In this document: one piece after another, positions 35,095 through 44,294 of the stretch
Numbering within the stretch: position 1 is the stretch's first letter
How the letters are laid out: each line of letters begins with the position of its first letter
NCBI GenBank assembly: GCA_944325655.1
Contig: CALVAW010000004.1
Coordinates: forward strand, 1 to 64,000
Source: Candidatus Gastranaerophilales bacterium
GTDB taxonomy: Bacteria > Cyanobacteriota > Vampirovibrionia > Gastranaerophilales > Gastranaerophilaceae
Direction: 5' to 3'
Length of the DNA stretch: 64,000 nt
Program-made: the position numbers and the translations under genes
Notes under the pieces: generated by a model
The model's input: the letters and a program-made list of their open reading frames with translations, nothing else
Databases searched by the model: none
Told to the model about the DNA's origin: nothing

Positions 35095-35556
35095 ATGAAA
35101 AAAATATTTTTTATATTAACGGCGGTTTTTGTTTTGTCAACTTCTGTTTTTGCCGGAGAAAAAGAAGATGTGATGGCTGTTTTTGATAAATATGTTCAGG
35201 CTGCAAACAGTTATTCCACCTCACTTCCTTCCTTTTATACATCTGATGCAAAAATAGTACGTGTGGTTAATAAGAAGCAAGGTGGTCAAAAAGCCGTATT
35301 AATACCTTTCGATAGATATTTAAATGAATTGAAAAGCAGAGCTGCTTTAGCAAGAACGGTTCGTTATACCAACAGGTATGAAAACAGAAAAGTTACAAAA
35401 GTGGGTAATGATTATAAATTGAGCGCTACACGACTTCCAAGAAGCGACAAAACGGGCTTACCTTGTTATTTTGTATTCACAAAGCAAGGTGATAATTGGA
35501 AAATAAAAGAAGAAAGTTTGACTACAAATGTTCAAACCTTTTTAAATGCAAAATAA
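35095..35556 (+). CDS. Small secreted SnoaL/NTF2-like protein
   Basis: 153 residues from ATG 35095 (GTGGAGG upstream). A signal peptide (MKKIFFILTAVFVLSTSVFA, then GEK) exports it. The mature part (DVMAVFDKYVQAANSYSTSLPSFYTSDAKIV) and the later FVFTKQGDNWKIKEESLT match the pattern of small NTF2/DUF4440-like folds. The ligand is unknown. It overlaps nothing and faces the plsY gene tail to tail with 2 bases between. Confidence 0.65.
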   Translation: MKKIFFILTAVFVLSTSVFAGEKEDVMAVFDKYVQAANSYSTSLPSFYTSDAKIVRVVNKKQGGQKAVLIPFDRYLNELKSRAALARTVRYTNRYENRKVTKVGNDYKLSATRLPRSDKTGLPCYFVFTKQGDNWKIKEESLTTNVQTFLNAK

Positions 35557-35558
35557 TA

Positions 35559-36170
35559 TTATTTTCTTACTTTATTTTCTTCACCTTTTAATAGTCGTTT
35601 TATGTTTTCTCTGTGTAAATAGACTATATATATCGCTGCAATTGCGCAATATATAGTGTAGCAGGGCGGGTTTTTAAATAAATACATTAATATAGGAGAT
35701 GCTATCAGGGCTATAATAGATCCCAGCGAAACATATTTTGAAATGTAGGTTATAATACTCCAAATAATCGCTATGGAGATTCCGACAAAGAAATTTAGTG
35801 CTAAAATTGTACCAACTCCTGAGGCAACTGATTTTCCGCCTTTAAATTGCAGAAATACGGGTTTTGAGTGTCCTATTATAACAAAAATTGCACAAAAAAC
35901 GGCAATAATTCCTATGCTATCATTTGCGTAATTTGCTGCAATCTTACCCAGTATAACAGGTAGTGCGCCTTTTATTGCGTCAAGCAGCATTACTATAAAA
36001 AACCATTTTTTGCCTAAAACTCTTTTAACATTAGTAGCTCCTGTTGAACCTGAACCGATTTTTCTTATATCATCTCCGGTTTTTGCTTTTACAATAATAT
36101 ATCCGGTAGGTATTGACCCTATTAAATATGCAATTATTGAAAAGAATAAAATGTATAATGTTAAGGTCAC
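35559..36170 (-). CDS. plsY: Acyl-phosphate:glycerol-3-phosphate acyltransferase
   Basis: 203 residues. Polytopic inner-membrane enzyme that moves an acyl group from acyl-phosphate to glycerol-3-phosphate, the first step of phospholipid synthesis. Signatures are YLIGSIPTGYIIVK, IRKIGSGSTGATNVKRVLG, GHSKPVFLQFKGGKSVASGVGT. It overlaps der by 4 bases, so the two are coupled. Confidence 0.95.
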   Translation of the reverse strand: MTLTLYILFFSIIAYLIGSIPTGYIIVKAKTGDDIRKIGSGSTGATNVKRVLGKKWFFIVMLLDAIKGALPVILGKIAANYANDSIGIIAVFCAIFVIIGHSKPVFLQFKGGKSVASGVGTILALNFFVGISIAIIWSIITYISKYVSLGSIIALIASPILMYLFKNPPCYTIYCAIAAIYIVYLHRENIKRLLKGEENKVRK

Positions 36171-37486
36171 TTTTTATCTCCTTTTTGCCTGTATGAAACA
36201 ACTATCGGTACTCCTTTAAAACCAAAATTTTCCCTTAATTTTTTGTTTAAATATCTTTTATAATGATCCTGAATTAAATCTTTATTATTTATAAAAATAA
36301 CAAAAGTAGGGGGATTTATTTTTGCCTGTGTAGAATAGTATATTCTCAAAAGCTTGCCTTTAATTGATGTCGGAGGATTTAAGTCAAACGCTTCATTTAT
36401 AACTTTGTTTAAAAGTCCCGTTGAAATTCTTTTTTCACGTTCCGCTTGAACTTCTGCTGCAATTTTAAAAATTTGTTCCAGTCTTTGTCCTGTTTTAGCA
36501 GAGATAAATATTTTTTGAGCATAATTTAAAAAAGGAGCTTCTTTTTCAATTTCTTCCTGAAATTTATGCGTTTGCGTATTTTTAATTAAATCCCATTTGT
36601 TAAATGCAAGAATTAATCCGCAACCTGCTTCTTCGCAGATAGAGGCAATTTTTTTATCTTGATCGGATAAACCTTCTGCCGCATCAATTACAAGGAGTGC
36701 AACATCGCATTCTCTTATTGCTCTTATTGCTCTGTCTACCGCAAACATTTCAACTCCATAGTCCACTTTGGATTTTTTTCTTATTCCCGCAGTGTCCACA
36801 AGACGGAATATTTTATCTTCAAATATAATTTCTTCGTCAATACTGTCTCTGGTAGTACCTGAAACGTCACTTACAATTGCACGTTGTTTTTTTAGTAAGT
36901 TGTTTAAAATAGAACTTTTTCCGGCATTTGGTTTACCGACTATTGCGATTTTTAGCGGTTTGCTTTCTTCATTTTGTTCTTCTTCAATTTTAATGTCCTT
37001 GGTTATATCGTCTAAAAGATCGCCTACCGTACAATCGCCATGCAGAGCGCTCAGAGGATACATATTATCAAAGCCTAAAGCCCAAAATTCGCTCGCTAAA
37101 TCACTTTGAGTATTTGAATCAACTTTATTAACGACAAGCAAAACTTCTTTTTTTGTATGTCGTAATTTATTTGCTATGTCATAATCATAAGGATTTAAAC
37201 CGGATTTAGCGTCAACAACAAAAAGTATGGTGTCAGCTTCTTCAAGAGCGATTTCAACTTGAGAATTTATATTTTTTACAAATTCATCTTCATTACCTTC
37301 GACTATTCCTCCTGTATCTATCAGAATAAATTTTTTATTTTGCCAGTTTGCGTCAATATATATTCTGTCTCTTGTGATGTTTGGTTTGTCATCAACTATA
37401 GACAGTCTTTTTCCTGCTATTCTGTTTACAAGGGTTGATTTGCCCGTATTCGGACGTCCTACTACTGCAATAACTTTTTCTTTCAT
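36167..37486 (-). CDS. der: Ribosome assembly GTPase Der (EngA)
   Basis: 439 residues. Tandem GTPase needed for 50S assembly. First G domain GRPNTGKSTLVNRI with DTGG and NKVD; second GKPNAGKSSILNNL with DTAG and NKWD. The KH-like C-terminal domain ends NFGFKGVPIVVSYRQKGDK. Normal length. It begins a der-plsY unit. Confidence 0.97.
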   Translation of the reverse strand: MKEKVIAVVGRPNTGKSTLVNRIAGKRLSIVDDKPNITRDRIYIDANWQNKKFILIDTGGIVEGNEDEFVKNINSQVEIALEEADTILFVVDAKSGLNPYDYDIANKLRHTKKEVLLVVNKVDSNTQSDLASEFWALGFDNMYPLSALHGDCTVGDLLDDITKDIKIEEEQNEESKPLKIAIVGKPNAGKSSILNNLLKKQRAIVSDVSGTTRDSIDEEIIFEDKIFRLVDTAGIRKKSKVDYGVEMFAVDRAIRAIRECDVALLVIDAAEGLSDQDKKIASICEEAGCGLILAFNKWDLIKNTQTHKFQEEIEKEAPFLNYAQKIFISAKTGQRLEQIFKIAAEVQAEREKRISTGLLNKVINEAFDLNPPTSIKGKLLRIYYSTQAKINPPTFVIFINNKDLIQDHYKRYLNKKLRENFGFKGVPIVVSYRQKGDKK

Positions 37487-37602
37487 AGAAAAATTATAAT
37501 ATAAAATATTTGAATTTGAGCAAAAAAAATATTGTAGCGGTTTTATTTTATTATGCTATACTGCATGTAGTAAGTGTGTGCTTTTTAAGCAAGGGAGGCA
37601 AT

Positions 37603-37785
37603 ATGATTCAACCGCTTAAAGCAATCGCAGGAAAGACAATGGTTTCTAATCCCATTGCTCTTAATCCCCAAATGGCATACAGAAATTCAATGAATTGTTC
37701 TGCTAAAGGGGAAAAGTTAAATATCAATTGCAATGAAGTTCGTTCGTTGACTCGAGACGGGCTAAAACTTGATATTTTAGCTTAA
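37603..37785 (+). CDS. 60-residue unknown peptide
   Basis: ATG 37603 with GGGAGG 7 bases before it and a terminator after it, so it is probably a real single gene. The sequence starts MIQPLKAIAGKTMVSNPIAL and ends SLTRDGLKLDILA; two Cys are present. No signal peptide or membrane helix. I do not recognise it. Confidence 0.5.
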   Translation: MIQPLKAIAGKTMVSNPIALNPQMAYRNSMNCSAKGEKLNINCNEVRSLTRDGLKLDILA

Positions 37786-37787
37786 TG

Positions 37788-37813
37788 AAATCGGGCTTTT
37801 AAAGGCCCGATTT
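37788..37813 (+). terminator. Terminator after the 60-residue gene
   Basis: A 9-bp stem AAATCGGGC with GCCCGATTT, loop TTTTAAAG, then TTATATA. Confidence 0.8.
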
Positions 37814-37936
37814 TTATATATAAAATAAATTGTCAGTTTACATATAAATTTAATTGTCAAGTAATGCTTGATTTTTTATAATTTTGTAAAGTATTTATTT
37901 ACTTTATTGCTGATATTTTTTTGGTAAACTTAGAAT

Positions 37937-38695
37937 ATGCTTATAGATACACACGCTCATATAAATATGCTTACAAATCCTGATCTTGGAATAATTGAGG
38001 CAAGAAATGCCGGAGTAGAGGAGATAATTATTCCTTCCGCTTGTGAAAATGATTTTGAGCGAATACTAGAGTTGTGTCATAAATTTGAAAAAGTCTATGC
38101 TCTTTTGGGTGTGCATCCTGAAGATTGTGAGAAATTCAGTGATGAAACCGCAAAAAAGATTATAAATTTAGCTAAAGATAAAAAAGTTGTGGGAATAGGT
38201 GAAATAGGTTTGGATTATCATTATACCAAAGAGAATAAGGATATTCAAAAACATTGTTTTATTAATCAAATTGAAATTGCAAAAATGCTTAAATTGCCTA
38301 TTGTAGTACATGATAGGGATGCTCATTTTGATACGTTGGAAATTTTAAAATCAGAAAAGGCGCAAAGAGTTCTTTTACATTGTTTTTCTGGTTCGGTTGA
38401 ATTTATGAAAGAATGCGTAAAATTGGGTTATAAAATTGCGCTTGGCGGAGTTGTAACATTTAAAAACGCTAAAGTAATAAAAGAAGTTGCTTATAATGTT
38501 GATTTATCCGATTTAATGCTTGAAACCGATTGTCCTTATCTTGCGCCTCATCCTTTCAGGGGCGAAGAAAATTCTCCAAAATATATTGGTTTTGTAGCAA
38601 AAGAAATTGCTAAAATTAAAAATATACCCTATGATAGTGTTGTAGTTCAGACTGCTAAAAATGCAAGAGAGTTTTTTAATTTAGAGGAGGAGTAA
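37937..38695 (+). CDS. tatD: TatD family metal-dependent hydrolase
   Basis: 252 residues. TIM-barrel metal enzyme, 3'-exonuclease-type DNase. DTHAHINM at 3-10 provides the first metal ligands (H-x-H); GEIGLDYHY, VVHDRDAHFDTLEIL, HCFSGSVEFM and LLETDCPYLAPHPFRGEEN (as MLETDCPYLAP) complete the site. It starts a run with an 85-residue gene, tlyA and a SEC-C protein, with 0-6 base gaps. Confidence 0.94.
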   Translation: MLIDTHAHINMLTNPDLGIIEARNAGVEEIIIPSACENDFERILELCHKFEKVYALLGVHPEDCEKFSDETAKKIINLAKDKKVVGIGEIGLDYHYTKENKDIQKHCFINQIEIAKMLKLPIVVHDRDAHFDTLEILKSEKAQRVLLHCFSGSVEFMKECVKLGYKIALGGVVTFKNAKVIKEVAYNVDLSDLMLETDCPYLAPHPFRGEENSPKYIGFVAKEIAKIKNIPYDSVVVQTAKNAREFFNLEEE

Positions 38696-38953
38696 ATGTC
38701 TCAACAACAAATTCAAGGAACTATAAAGACAAGAATGGCTGTTTTGGTTTTTTGTCGTGATGTAAGTAATCCCATGGTTTTGTATTTTGATAATGCGCAA
38801 AAAGTTTATGAAGATTTAAAAGCATTGATTAATTCCGCTGAAATTAAAATGGTGGAATTTGAACCAAACGGTCCTATCAAAAAAGCGGCATTATTGTCCA
38901 GCAATATTATGGGGGTTGCTATTCAGGAAGAAAGATATTTTTCACAAGAATAA
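38696..38953 (+). CDS. 85-residue unknown protein in the tatD-tlyA operon
   Basis: The ATG directly touches the tatD stop, and GAGGAGG sits inside the tatD end. MSQQQIQGTIKTRMAVLVF is followed by a small alpha/beta pattern (MVLYFDNAQKVYEDLKALI, about 27-45) and MGVAIQEERYF at the end. No membrane helix. Probably a small cytoplasmic protein; I do not recognise it. Confidence 0.65.
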   Translation: MSQQQIQGTIKTRMAVLVFCRDVSNPMVLYFDNAQKVYEDLKALINSAEIKMVEFEPNGPIKKAALLSSNIMGVAIQEERYFSQE

Positions 38954-38959
38954 TTAAAT

Positions 38960-39742
38960 ATGGTAAAAAAAAGACTTGATTTAATACTTTTTGAACATGG
39001 TTTTTTTGAAACAAAAAGTGCTGCCGCTGCGAATATTTTAGCGCATAACGTAAAGATAAATGATGAGATTATAACAAAATCCGGTACAATGTACGATGAA
39101 AGCGTTTTATTTGATTTAGAAAAACCTGCATTAATTGAAATTAATTCAATTCCTTATGTATCAAGAGGGGGATTGAAATTGGAACATGCAATTAAGGAAT
39201 TTAAAATAAATTTAAAAGATAGAATTTGCATTGACATGGGAGCATCTACGGGCGGTTTTACGGATTGTATGTTGCAAAACGGAGCAAAATTTGTTTATGC
39301 GCTTGATTGCGGATATAATCAATTAGCTTGGAAATTAAAAAATGATAAAAAAGTTAAATCCATTGAAAAAATTAACGTGAAAAATTGTTCTTTTGAAGAA
39401 GTGTACGGTTGCAAAAAGCTTCCTTCGGAAGAACTTCCGACATTTATGAGCATGGATTTATCTTTTATATCCATAAAAAAAGTTCTTGAAAATTGTAAAA
39501 GATTAATTTCTGAAGATGCGGAGTGCGTTCTTTTGATAAAACCTCAATTTGAAGCCGATAGAAACGAAATAGATAAAGGCGGAGTCGTAAAAGACGAAAA
39601 AACAAGAAACAAAATCACAAATGAAGTAAAATGTTTTTGTGAAAAGTTAGGTTTTAAGGTTTTAGGACTTACAAAAAGTCCGATACAAGGAGCAAAAAGT
39701 AAAAATATTGAATATTTAATATATTTAAAAAGGGGAAAATAA
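38960..39742 (+). CDS. tlyA: TlyA family rRNA 2'-O-methyltransferase
   Basis: 260 residues. An N-terminal S4 RNA-binding domain (RLDLILFEHGFFETKSAAAANIL) is followed by an FtsJ-like methyltransferase with SRGGLKLEHAI, IDMGASTGGFTDCML (SAM site), DCGYNQLAWKL, MDLSFISIKKVL and LIKPQFEADR. It probably makes 2'-O-methylcytidine in rRNA. Its stop overlaps the next start (TAATG). Confidence 0.92.
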   Translation: MVKKRLDLILFEHGFFETKSAAAANILAHNVKINDEIITKSGTMYDESVLFDLEKPALIEINSIPYVSRGGLKLEHAIKEFKINLKDRICIDMGASTGGFTDCMLQNGAKFVYALDCGYNQLAWKLKNDKKVKSIEKINVKNCSFEEVYGCKKLPSEELPTFMSMDLSFISIKKVLENCKRLISEDAECVLLIKPQFEADRNEIDKGGVVKDEKTRNKITNEVKCFCEKLGFKVLGLTKSPIQGAKSKNIEYLIYLKRGK

Positions 39743-41010
39743 TGTCTGTAGTGGATAGTTTAAATATAATAAGCAAAACAATAGAGAATATTTTGGATTT
39801 TGTCGCAAATGATAAGGTTTTATCCGAAGATTTTCAACAATATCTTGAAATAAACGGTATAGAAATTGAGTCTGAAAAGGAATTTAATAATGTTATTATT
39901 CAATATGTTTTGGATATGAAGATGCAGAACGGTTTAAGGGTTCTTGAATATTACAGAAGAAACAATAAAACCTATGATGAAGTTATTGATGCACTTTTAA
40001 ATTCTTTTTGCTCGGTTTTTAAGGTGAATAAGGTTTTATCAAACGCTTTTGATGTTACTTGTTTGACATCAAATGTTTCATTAACGATAATACCGATGGT
40101 GAAAATGAGCCATTTAAAACAAATCGGCAAATTTGACTATATACAAGCAAGAATACTTGAGTTAAACAGAGTTCAATATATTCTTGAAATATATGATGTA
40201 ATTTCGGAATTTGATGTATATAAAGCAACAACTACTGCCATAAGATATATGCTGCAAAATCCAAAAACGGCTTATTATAAAAATGATGAGAAAAAAAATC
40301 AGCTGGAAAAAAGTGTTGCCGATTTTTATGAAAAATTTGAAAAGTGTTTTTCGTCTCAATTTGTGGTTACGACAAATAAAAAAATTGACAGATTGATTGA
40401 ATATTTCAATTCTTATCGTTTAACTGAAAAAAAAGAAGATTACAGTTCTTTAATTGAAAAACCCGAAAAATACCGATTTATAAAAGTAGATGAATTTAAT
40501 TGTGATGATGATACTTTTATGCAAAATGCAATCGGCGGTTTTGCTTCTCATAAAGAAATATATGATGTTGCTTTATGGATTGATAAAAAGAGAGGGTTAT
40601 ATATTATTCCTTTTTTAAAAACATTTTTTAAATGTTTTGAAGAAGAAATTGAAGAAAAAAATGAATGTATCAAGGAATTTTTGACCAGCGATAAAATTCC
40701 GCCGAGCGTTATAAAGTATGCTTGTGAAAATTATGAAAAGTTTTTTGATGTGGTAAATGAAGCTTTAAATACTAAATTTGATAATTTGGAAGAACTTTTA
40801 TTCAACACGAAAGCAGTTTATGTTGATTCCGGTATATTTTCTCCGGTTGTTGTTCTTTTTAACTCGGAACTCTTTTCTTTGATTTTAGGTTTTGAAGAAA
40901 AAAAAGATGAAGAAAAAAACAAACCTCAAACTAATATCGGAAGAAATGACCTTTGCCCGTGCGGTTCGGGTTTGAAATATAAAAAATGTTGCGGAAAAAA
41001 TTTACAGTAA
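39742..41010 (+). CDS. SEC-C motif protein
   Basis: 422 residues. The last 25 residues hold the SEC-C zinc motif, NDLCPCGSGLKYKKCC (C-x-C-x8-C-C), known from the SecA tail and stand-alone adaptor proteins. The rest is helical and unknown. It overlaps tlyA by 1 base and is the last gene of the tatD run. A link to translation or protein export is possible but not shown. Confidence 0.75.
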   Translation: MSVVDSLNIISKTIENILDFVANDKVLSEDFQQYLEINGIEIESEKEFNNVIIQYVLDMKMQNGLRVLEYYRRNNKTYDEVIDALLNSFCSVFKVNKVLSNAFDVTCLTSNVSLTIIPMVKMSHLKQIGKFDYIQARILELNRVQYILEIYDVISEFDVYKATTTAIRYMLQNPKTAYYKNDEKKNQLEKSVADFYEKFEKCFSSQFVVTTNKKIDRLIEYFNSYRLTEKKEDYSSLIEKPEKYRFIKVDEFNCDDDTFMQNAIGGFASHKEIYDVALWIDKKRGLYIIPFLKTFFKCFEEEIEEKNECIKEFLTSDKIPPSVIKYACENYEKFFDVVNEALNTKFDNLEELLFNTKAVYVDSGIFSPVVVLFNSELFSLILGFEEKKDEEKNKPQTNIGRNDLCPCGSGLKYKKCCGKNLQ

Positions 41011-41078
41011 TTTAATACTTTAAAAAAAATAAAATTTATGATATAGGTTAGTATAATAAGAGGTTAAAGGAGTATAAA

Positions 41079-41603
41079 ATGTCACAGGAAAATCAAACAG
41101 AAGAAAAAGTAGAGAAAAATTGTAAGTTTACGTTATTAATGGTTATGGTTATTGTTTCGTTATTGCTTTCGGTATCGGCATTAACTTTGTCAATTTTATC
41201 TTTTAAAGGAACTAACGGTCCTTCCGCAGCTTCAAATAATCCTATCGTTATATCAAAACAATATGATAAAGGCAGAAGTTTAGATAAAGCAATCGCAACA
41301 AAGAAGCCTATGATAGTATTTTTCTATACTGACTGGTGCGGTTTTTGTCAAAGATTTATTAAAACTTTTGATAAAGTAACTAAAGATAAAAAAATTAAAT
41401 CAAATTTTGCTATTGCTTATGTAAATTGTGAAAATCAAGACAACCATAAATATATGGAAGAATACAAAGTTCAAGGATTTCCTACTGTTTTTGTTGTAAC
41501 AAAAGAAGGTAAAAAGGTACAGTTGGAAAATAGCACATTCTTTAATGATGACAGTGTTGAAGTAATTAAGAACAATGCACTGGATGTAATAGAAGAAGAT
41601 TAA
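41079..41603 (+). CDS. Membrane-anchored thioredoxin-like protein
   Basis: 174 residues. One membrane helix (about 18-41, FTLLMVMVIVSLLLSVSALT) places the thioredoxin domain outside the cytoplasm. The active site is DWCGFCQRF (C-x2-C, around 87-90); GFPTVFVV supplies the cis-Pro. Likely a disulfide reductase or isomerase for exported proteins. The sequence resembles DsbD-C/TrbB-like thioredoxins. A strong terminator follows. Confidence 0.85.
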   Translation: MSQENQTEEKVEKNCKFTLLMVMVIVSLLLSVSALTLSILSFKGTNGPSAASNNPIVISKQYDKGRSLDKAIATKKPMIVFFYTDWCGFCQRFIKTFDKVTKDKKIKSNFAIAYVNCENQDNHKYMEEYKVQGFPTVFVVTKEGKKVQLENSTFFNDDSVEVIKNNALDVIEED

Positions 41604-41618
41604 AACAATAATTTATAT

Positions 41619-41649
41619 AAAGAGCTCCCTTTAATAAAGGGAGCTCTTT
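41619..41649. terminator. Bidirectional terminator between the thioredoxin-like and DegT genes
   Basis: A perfect 14-bp stem AAAGAGCTCCCTTT with AAAGGGAGCTCTTT around AAT, between two convergent genes. Confidence 0.9.
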
Positions 41650-41657
41650 AGTTGTTT

Positions 41658-42788
41658 TTATACTGCAGCAATTGTTGAATTTGCTTCTTTTACACATTCA
41701 ATAAGAGTTTGAGCAACTTCTTTTTGTTCTTCTTTTGTTATTTCCGCAAACATAGGAAGAGAAAGAACAAGTTTGGTATTTTTTTCTGTTATGGGAAGCA
41801 TGCCTTCTTTGAAATTATATTTTGCATGAACTTTTTGAAGATGTAAAGGTATGGGATAATATATCATAGCGCCAATACCTCTGTCTGCAAGCATTTGATG
41901 AACTTTATCACGATTTGGAATTTTAACGGTGTATTGATGATAAACACAGTATGTATTATTTAATTCTTTCGGTGTTTCAATTAAATCACATTTTGAAAAA
42001 AGCTCGTTATAATATGCTGCATGTTCTCTTCTTGCTTTGTTCCAAGAATCTACATAAGGAAGTTTAACTCTTAAAATTGCCGCTTGTATTTCATCAAGCC
42101 TTGAATTAACACCTATTTCGTCATGGTGATATCTTACTGCTCCGCCATGGTTTCTAAGTGCCACTACTCTATCTTTAATATATTGGGAATTGGTTGTTAA
42201 AAGTCCGCCATCACCCATTGTGCCAAGATTTTTAGTCGGATAAAAACTAAAACATCCTATATCTCCTATTGTTCCGACTTTCTTTCCTTTATATTCAGCT
42301 CCTATTGCTTGACAAGCATCTTCAATTACAAATAAATTGTGACGTTTTGCTATATCTACTATTACATCCATATCGCAAGGTTGACCGTATAAATGAACAG
42401 GAATAATTGCTTTTGTTTTCGGTGTTATGGCAGCTTCGATTTTAGAAGCATCTATATTAAACGTATTCGGGTCAATATCAACAAAAACAGGCTTAGCACC
42501 TACTATTCCTATTGATTCTGACGTGGCAACAAAGGTAAATGCCGTTGAAATGACTTCATCACCTTCGCCTATATCTAAAGCTCGAAGTGCAAGATGCAGA
42601 GCATCTGTTCCGGAGTTTAGAGTTACCGCATGTTTAACATTGAGATATTCGCATATTTCATTTTCAAATTCTTTGTTATTTGTTCCTAAGATATAAGAGC
42701 CGCTTCTCATAACCTCTAAAACGGCAGCTTCAGCCTTTTGTGCTATTGTTTCATATTGTCTTTTTGAATTAATAATAGGAATTTTCAT
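41658..42788 (-). CDS. DegT/DnrJ/EryC1 family nucleotide-sugar aminotransferase
   Basis: 376 residues. PLP enzyme that aminates a keto sugar for surface glycan or O-antigen synthesis. The PLP lysine lies in FSFYPTKNLGTMGDGG (about 186-192). VTLNSGTDALHLALRAL, IPVHLYGQPCDMD and EDACQAIGAEYKGKKVG fit the family. The exact sugar is unknown. It follows the TolC-like gene by 86 bases on the minus strand. GGAGAAA precedes the ATG. Confidence 0.92.
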   Translation of the reverse strand: MKIPIINSKRQYETIAQKAEAAVLEVMRSGSYILGTNNKEFENEICEYLNVKHAVTLNSGTDALHLALRALDIGEGDEVISTAFTFVATSESIGIVGAKPVFVDIDPNTFNIDASKIEAAITPKTKAIIPVHLYGQPCDMDVIVDIAKRHNLFVIEDACQAIGAEYKGKKVGTIGDIGCFSFYPTKNLGTMGDGGLLTTNSQYIKDRVVALRNHGGAVRYHHDEIGVNSRLDEIQAAILRVKLPYVDSWNKARREHAAYYNELFSKCDLIETPKELNNTYCVYHQYTVKIPNRDKVHQMLADRGIGAMIYYPIPLHLQKVHAKYNFKEGMLPITEKNTKLVLSLPMFAEITKEEQKEVAQTLIECVKEANSTIAAV

Positions 42789-42874
42789 ATTTTTCTCCTC
42801 ACATTCTTCCCTGATTATTTTATATTAGCACGATTCTTTGATTTAATTTATAAAGATTAGATAAAGATTTAAAA

Positions 42875-44125
42875 TTACATCGCTTTTTCATCCAGAAGAA
42901 TATCGTGTCCTACATTTTCCATTAAATCCAGATATGAATTGAATAAGAGGTTCATGGCACCAAGATAGTCTCCAATAACATTTTTATATTCATTTTCTAT
43001 TTGTATAACGTTTAAAAGCGTGACTTCATTTTTTTTGTATTTGTTTTTGTATATTTCCACCATGCTGTGTGCGTCTTTTAAAATGGTTTTGTAGTGTTCC
43101 ATGTTTTCTTTAGCATATATAAATTCATTATAATCTTTTTTTAGTGCTATTTTTAGATGACACTCGTATGATTCTTTATTTATTTTATTTTTTTCTATAG
43201 TTTCTTTTGCTTTGTTAATATCGGGTTTGTATTGATTTAAGATGGGAATATCTACGTATGCACCGACAAAAGCACCGGGCAAGGCTTCTCCTTTTGTTTG
43301 ATGAGCGGTTTGATATGCCGTTCCGCCTGCTATTGCAATGTCGGGTATTACTTTGTGTTGTTGAATAATTAAATCTTTCTCGGCAATATTTATGTCACTG
43401 TCGGCAATTTTTAAAGAATGACTGTATTTTAGAGCCATTTCTTCGACTGTTTCATATTTTGGAACATCTATATTTAAGATATCTAAATTTTCGTCAAAAA
43501 GGCTGTTTTCGACAGTATCATATATAATTGAGTCATTTTTTAAATTTAAAACATCATTCAAATTAAGCTGAGCAACCATAAGACTTGATTTTGCACCGTT
43601 GATAAAGACAATTTGTTTTCTGTGTTTTATGTCTGATTGTAATATATCTGCTTCGTAATTTTTGTTTTTTGAGATGCTTTGCATTTGGTTGAACAATTTT
43701 TCGCGTTCTTCATAAACTTTTAGAATTGATTTTGTATAGAGAACATTAAAATATGCTTTCAAAACTTTTATTTTTAATTGATGTTCAAAAGCTGAAATTT
43801 CTTCTTGTGTTTTATTGAGTTGTGAAATTGCCGCTTCTTTTCTTGGACCTCTTTTAAATAATTCAATAGGCAAAAAGCCGCCAAACTGGCTTGAATTACC
43901 TCTTGTTACTTTGCCCATAAGAAAATTTGATTGAAATTGAGGATTTTTTAGTTCGTTTGCTATTTTAATTTCCTGATATTTGATTTCAATTTCTTTTTTC
44001 TTTGCTTGCAATTCAAGATTATTTTCTAATGCAATATCAACAGCTTCTTGTGCTGATATTTTGATAATTTCAGCACTTACCGATTGGAGGGTTAGTATTA
44101 TTAAAAGTAAAATTATTTTTTTCAT
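42875..44125 (-). CDS. TolC-like outer membrane efflux protein
   Basis: 416 residues. A signal peptide (MKKIILLLIILTLQSVSA) is followed by SAQEAVDIALENNLELQAKKKEIEIKYQEIKIA, the typical first repeat of the TolC (OEP) fold; a second repeat covers the C-terminal half (YSHSLKIADSDINIAEKDLIIQQ). It forms an outer-membrane channel with a periplasmic tunnel and shows the cell is diderm. No inner-membrane pump genes are next to it. AATGCTAGCATT at 44136-44147, just upstream of the start, is a perfect 12-bp palindrome. Confidence 0.88.
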   Translation of the reverse strand: MKKIILLLIILTLQSVSAEIIKISAQEAVDIALENNLELQAKKKEIEIKYQEIKIANELKNPQFQSNFLMGKVTRGNSSQFGGFLPIELFKRGPRKEAAISQLNKTQEEISAFEHQLKIKVLKAYFNVLYTKSILKVYEEREKLFNQMQSISKNKNYEADILQSDIKHRKQIVFINGAKSSLMVAQLNLNDVLNLKNDSIIYDTVENSLFDENLDILNIDVPKYETVEEMALKYSHSLKIADSDINIAEKDLIIQQHKVIPDIAIAGGTAYQTAHQTKGEALPGAFVGAYVDIPILNQYKPDINKAKETIEKNKINKESYECHLKIALKKDYNEFIYAKENMEHYKTILKDAHSMVEIYKNKYKKNEVTLLNVIQIENEYKNVIGDYLGAMNLLFNSYLDLMENVGHDILLDEKAM

Positions 44126-44294
44126 AACGAATTATAATGCTAGCATTTATGCTTAATTAATACAAGAATTAGCAAGCAGAATTTTAACAATGTTTATTTT
44201 ATTATAAAGATTGCATAAAGATTTTTTATAAAACTTTACATTAAATTTTTGTGTTATAATTTTGGTAAAGTAAAAGTTAAAAAAGGAGAAAATA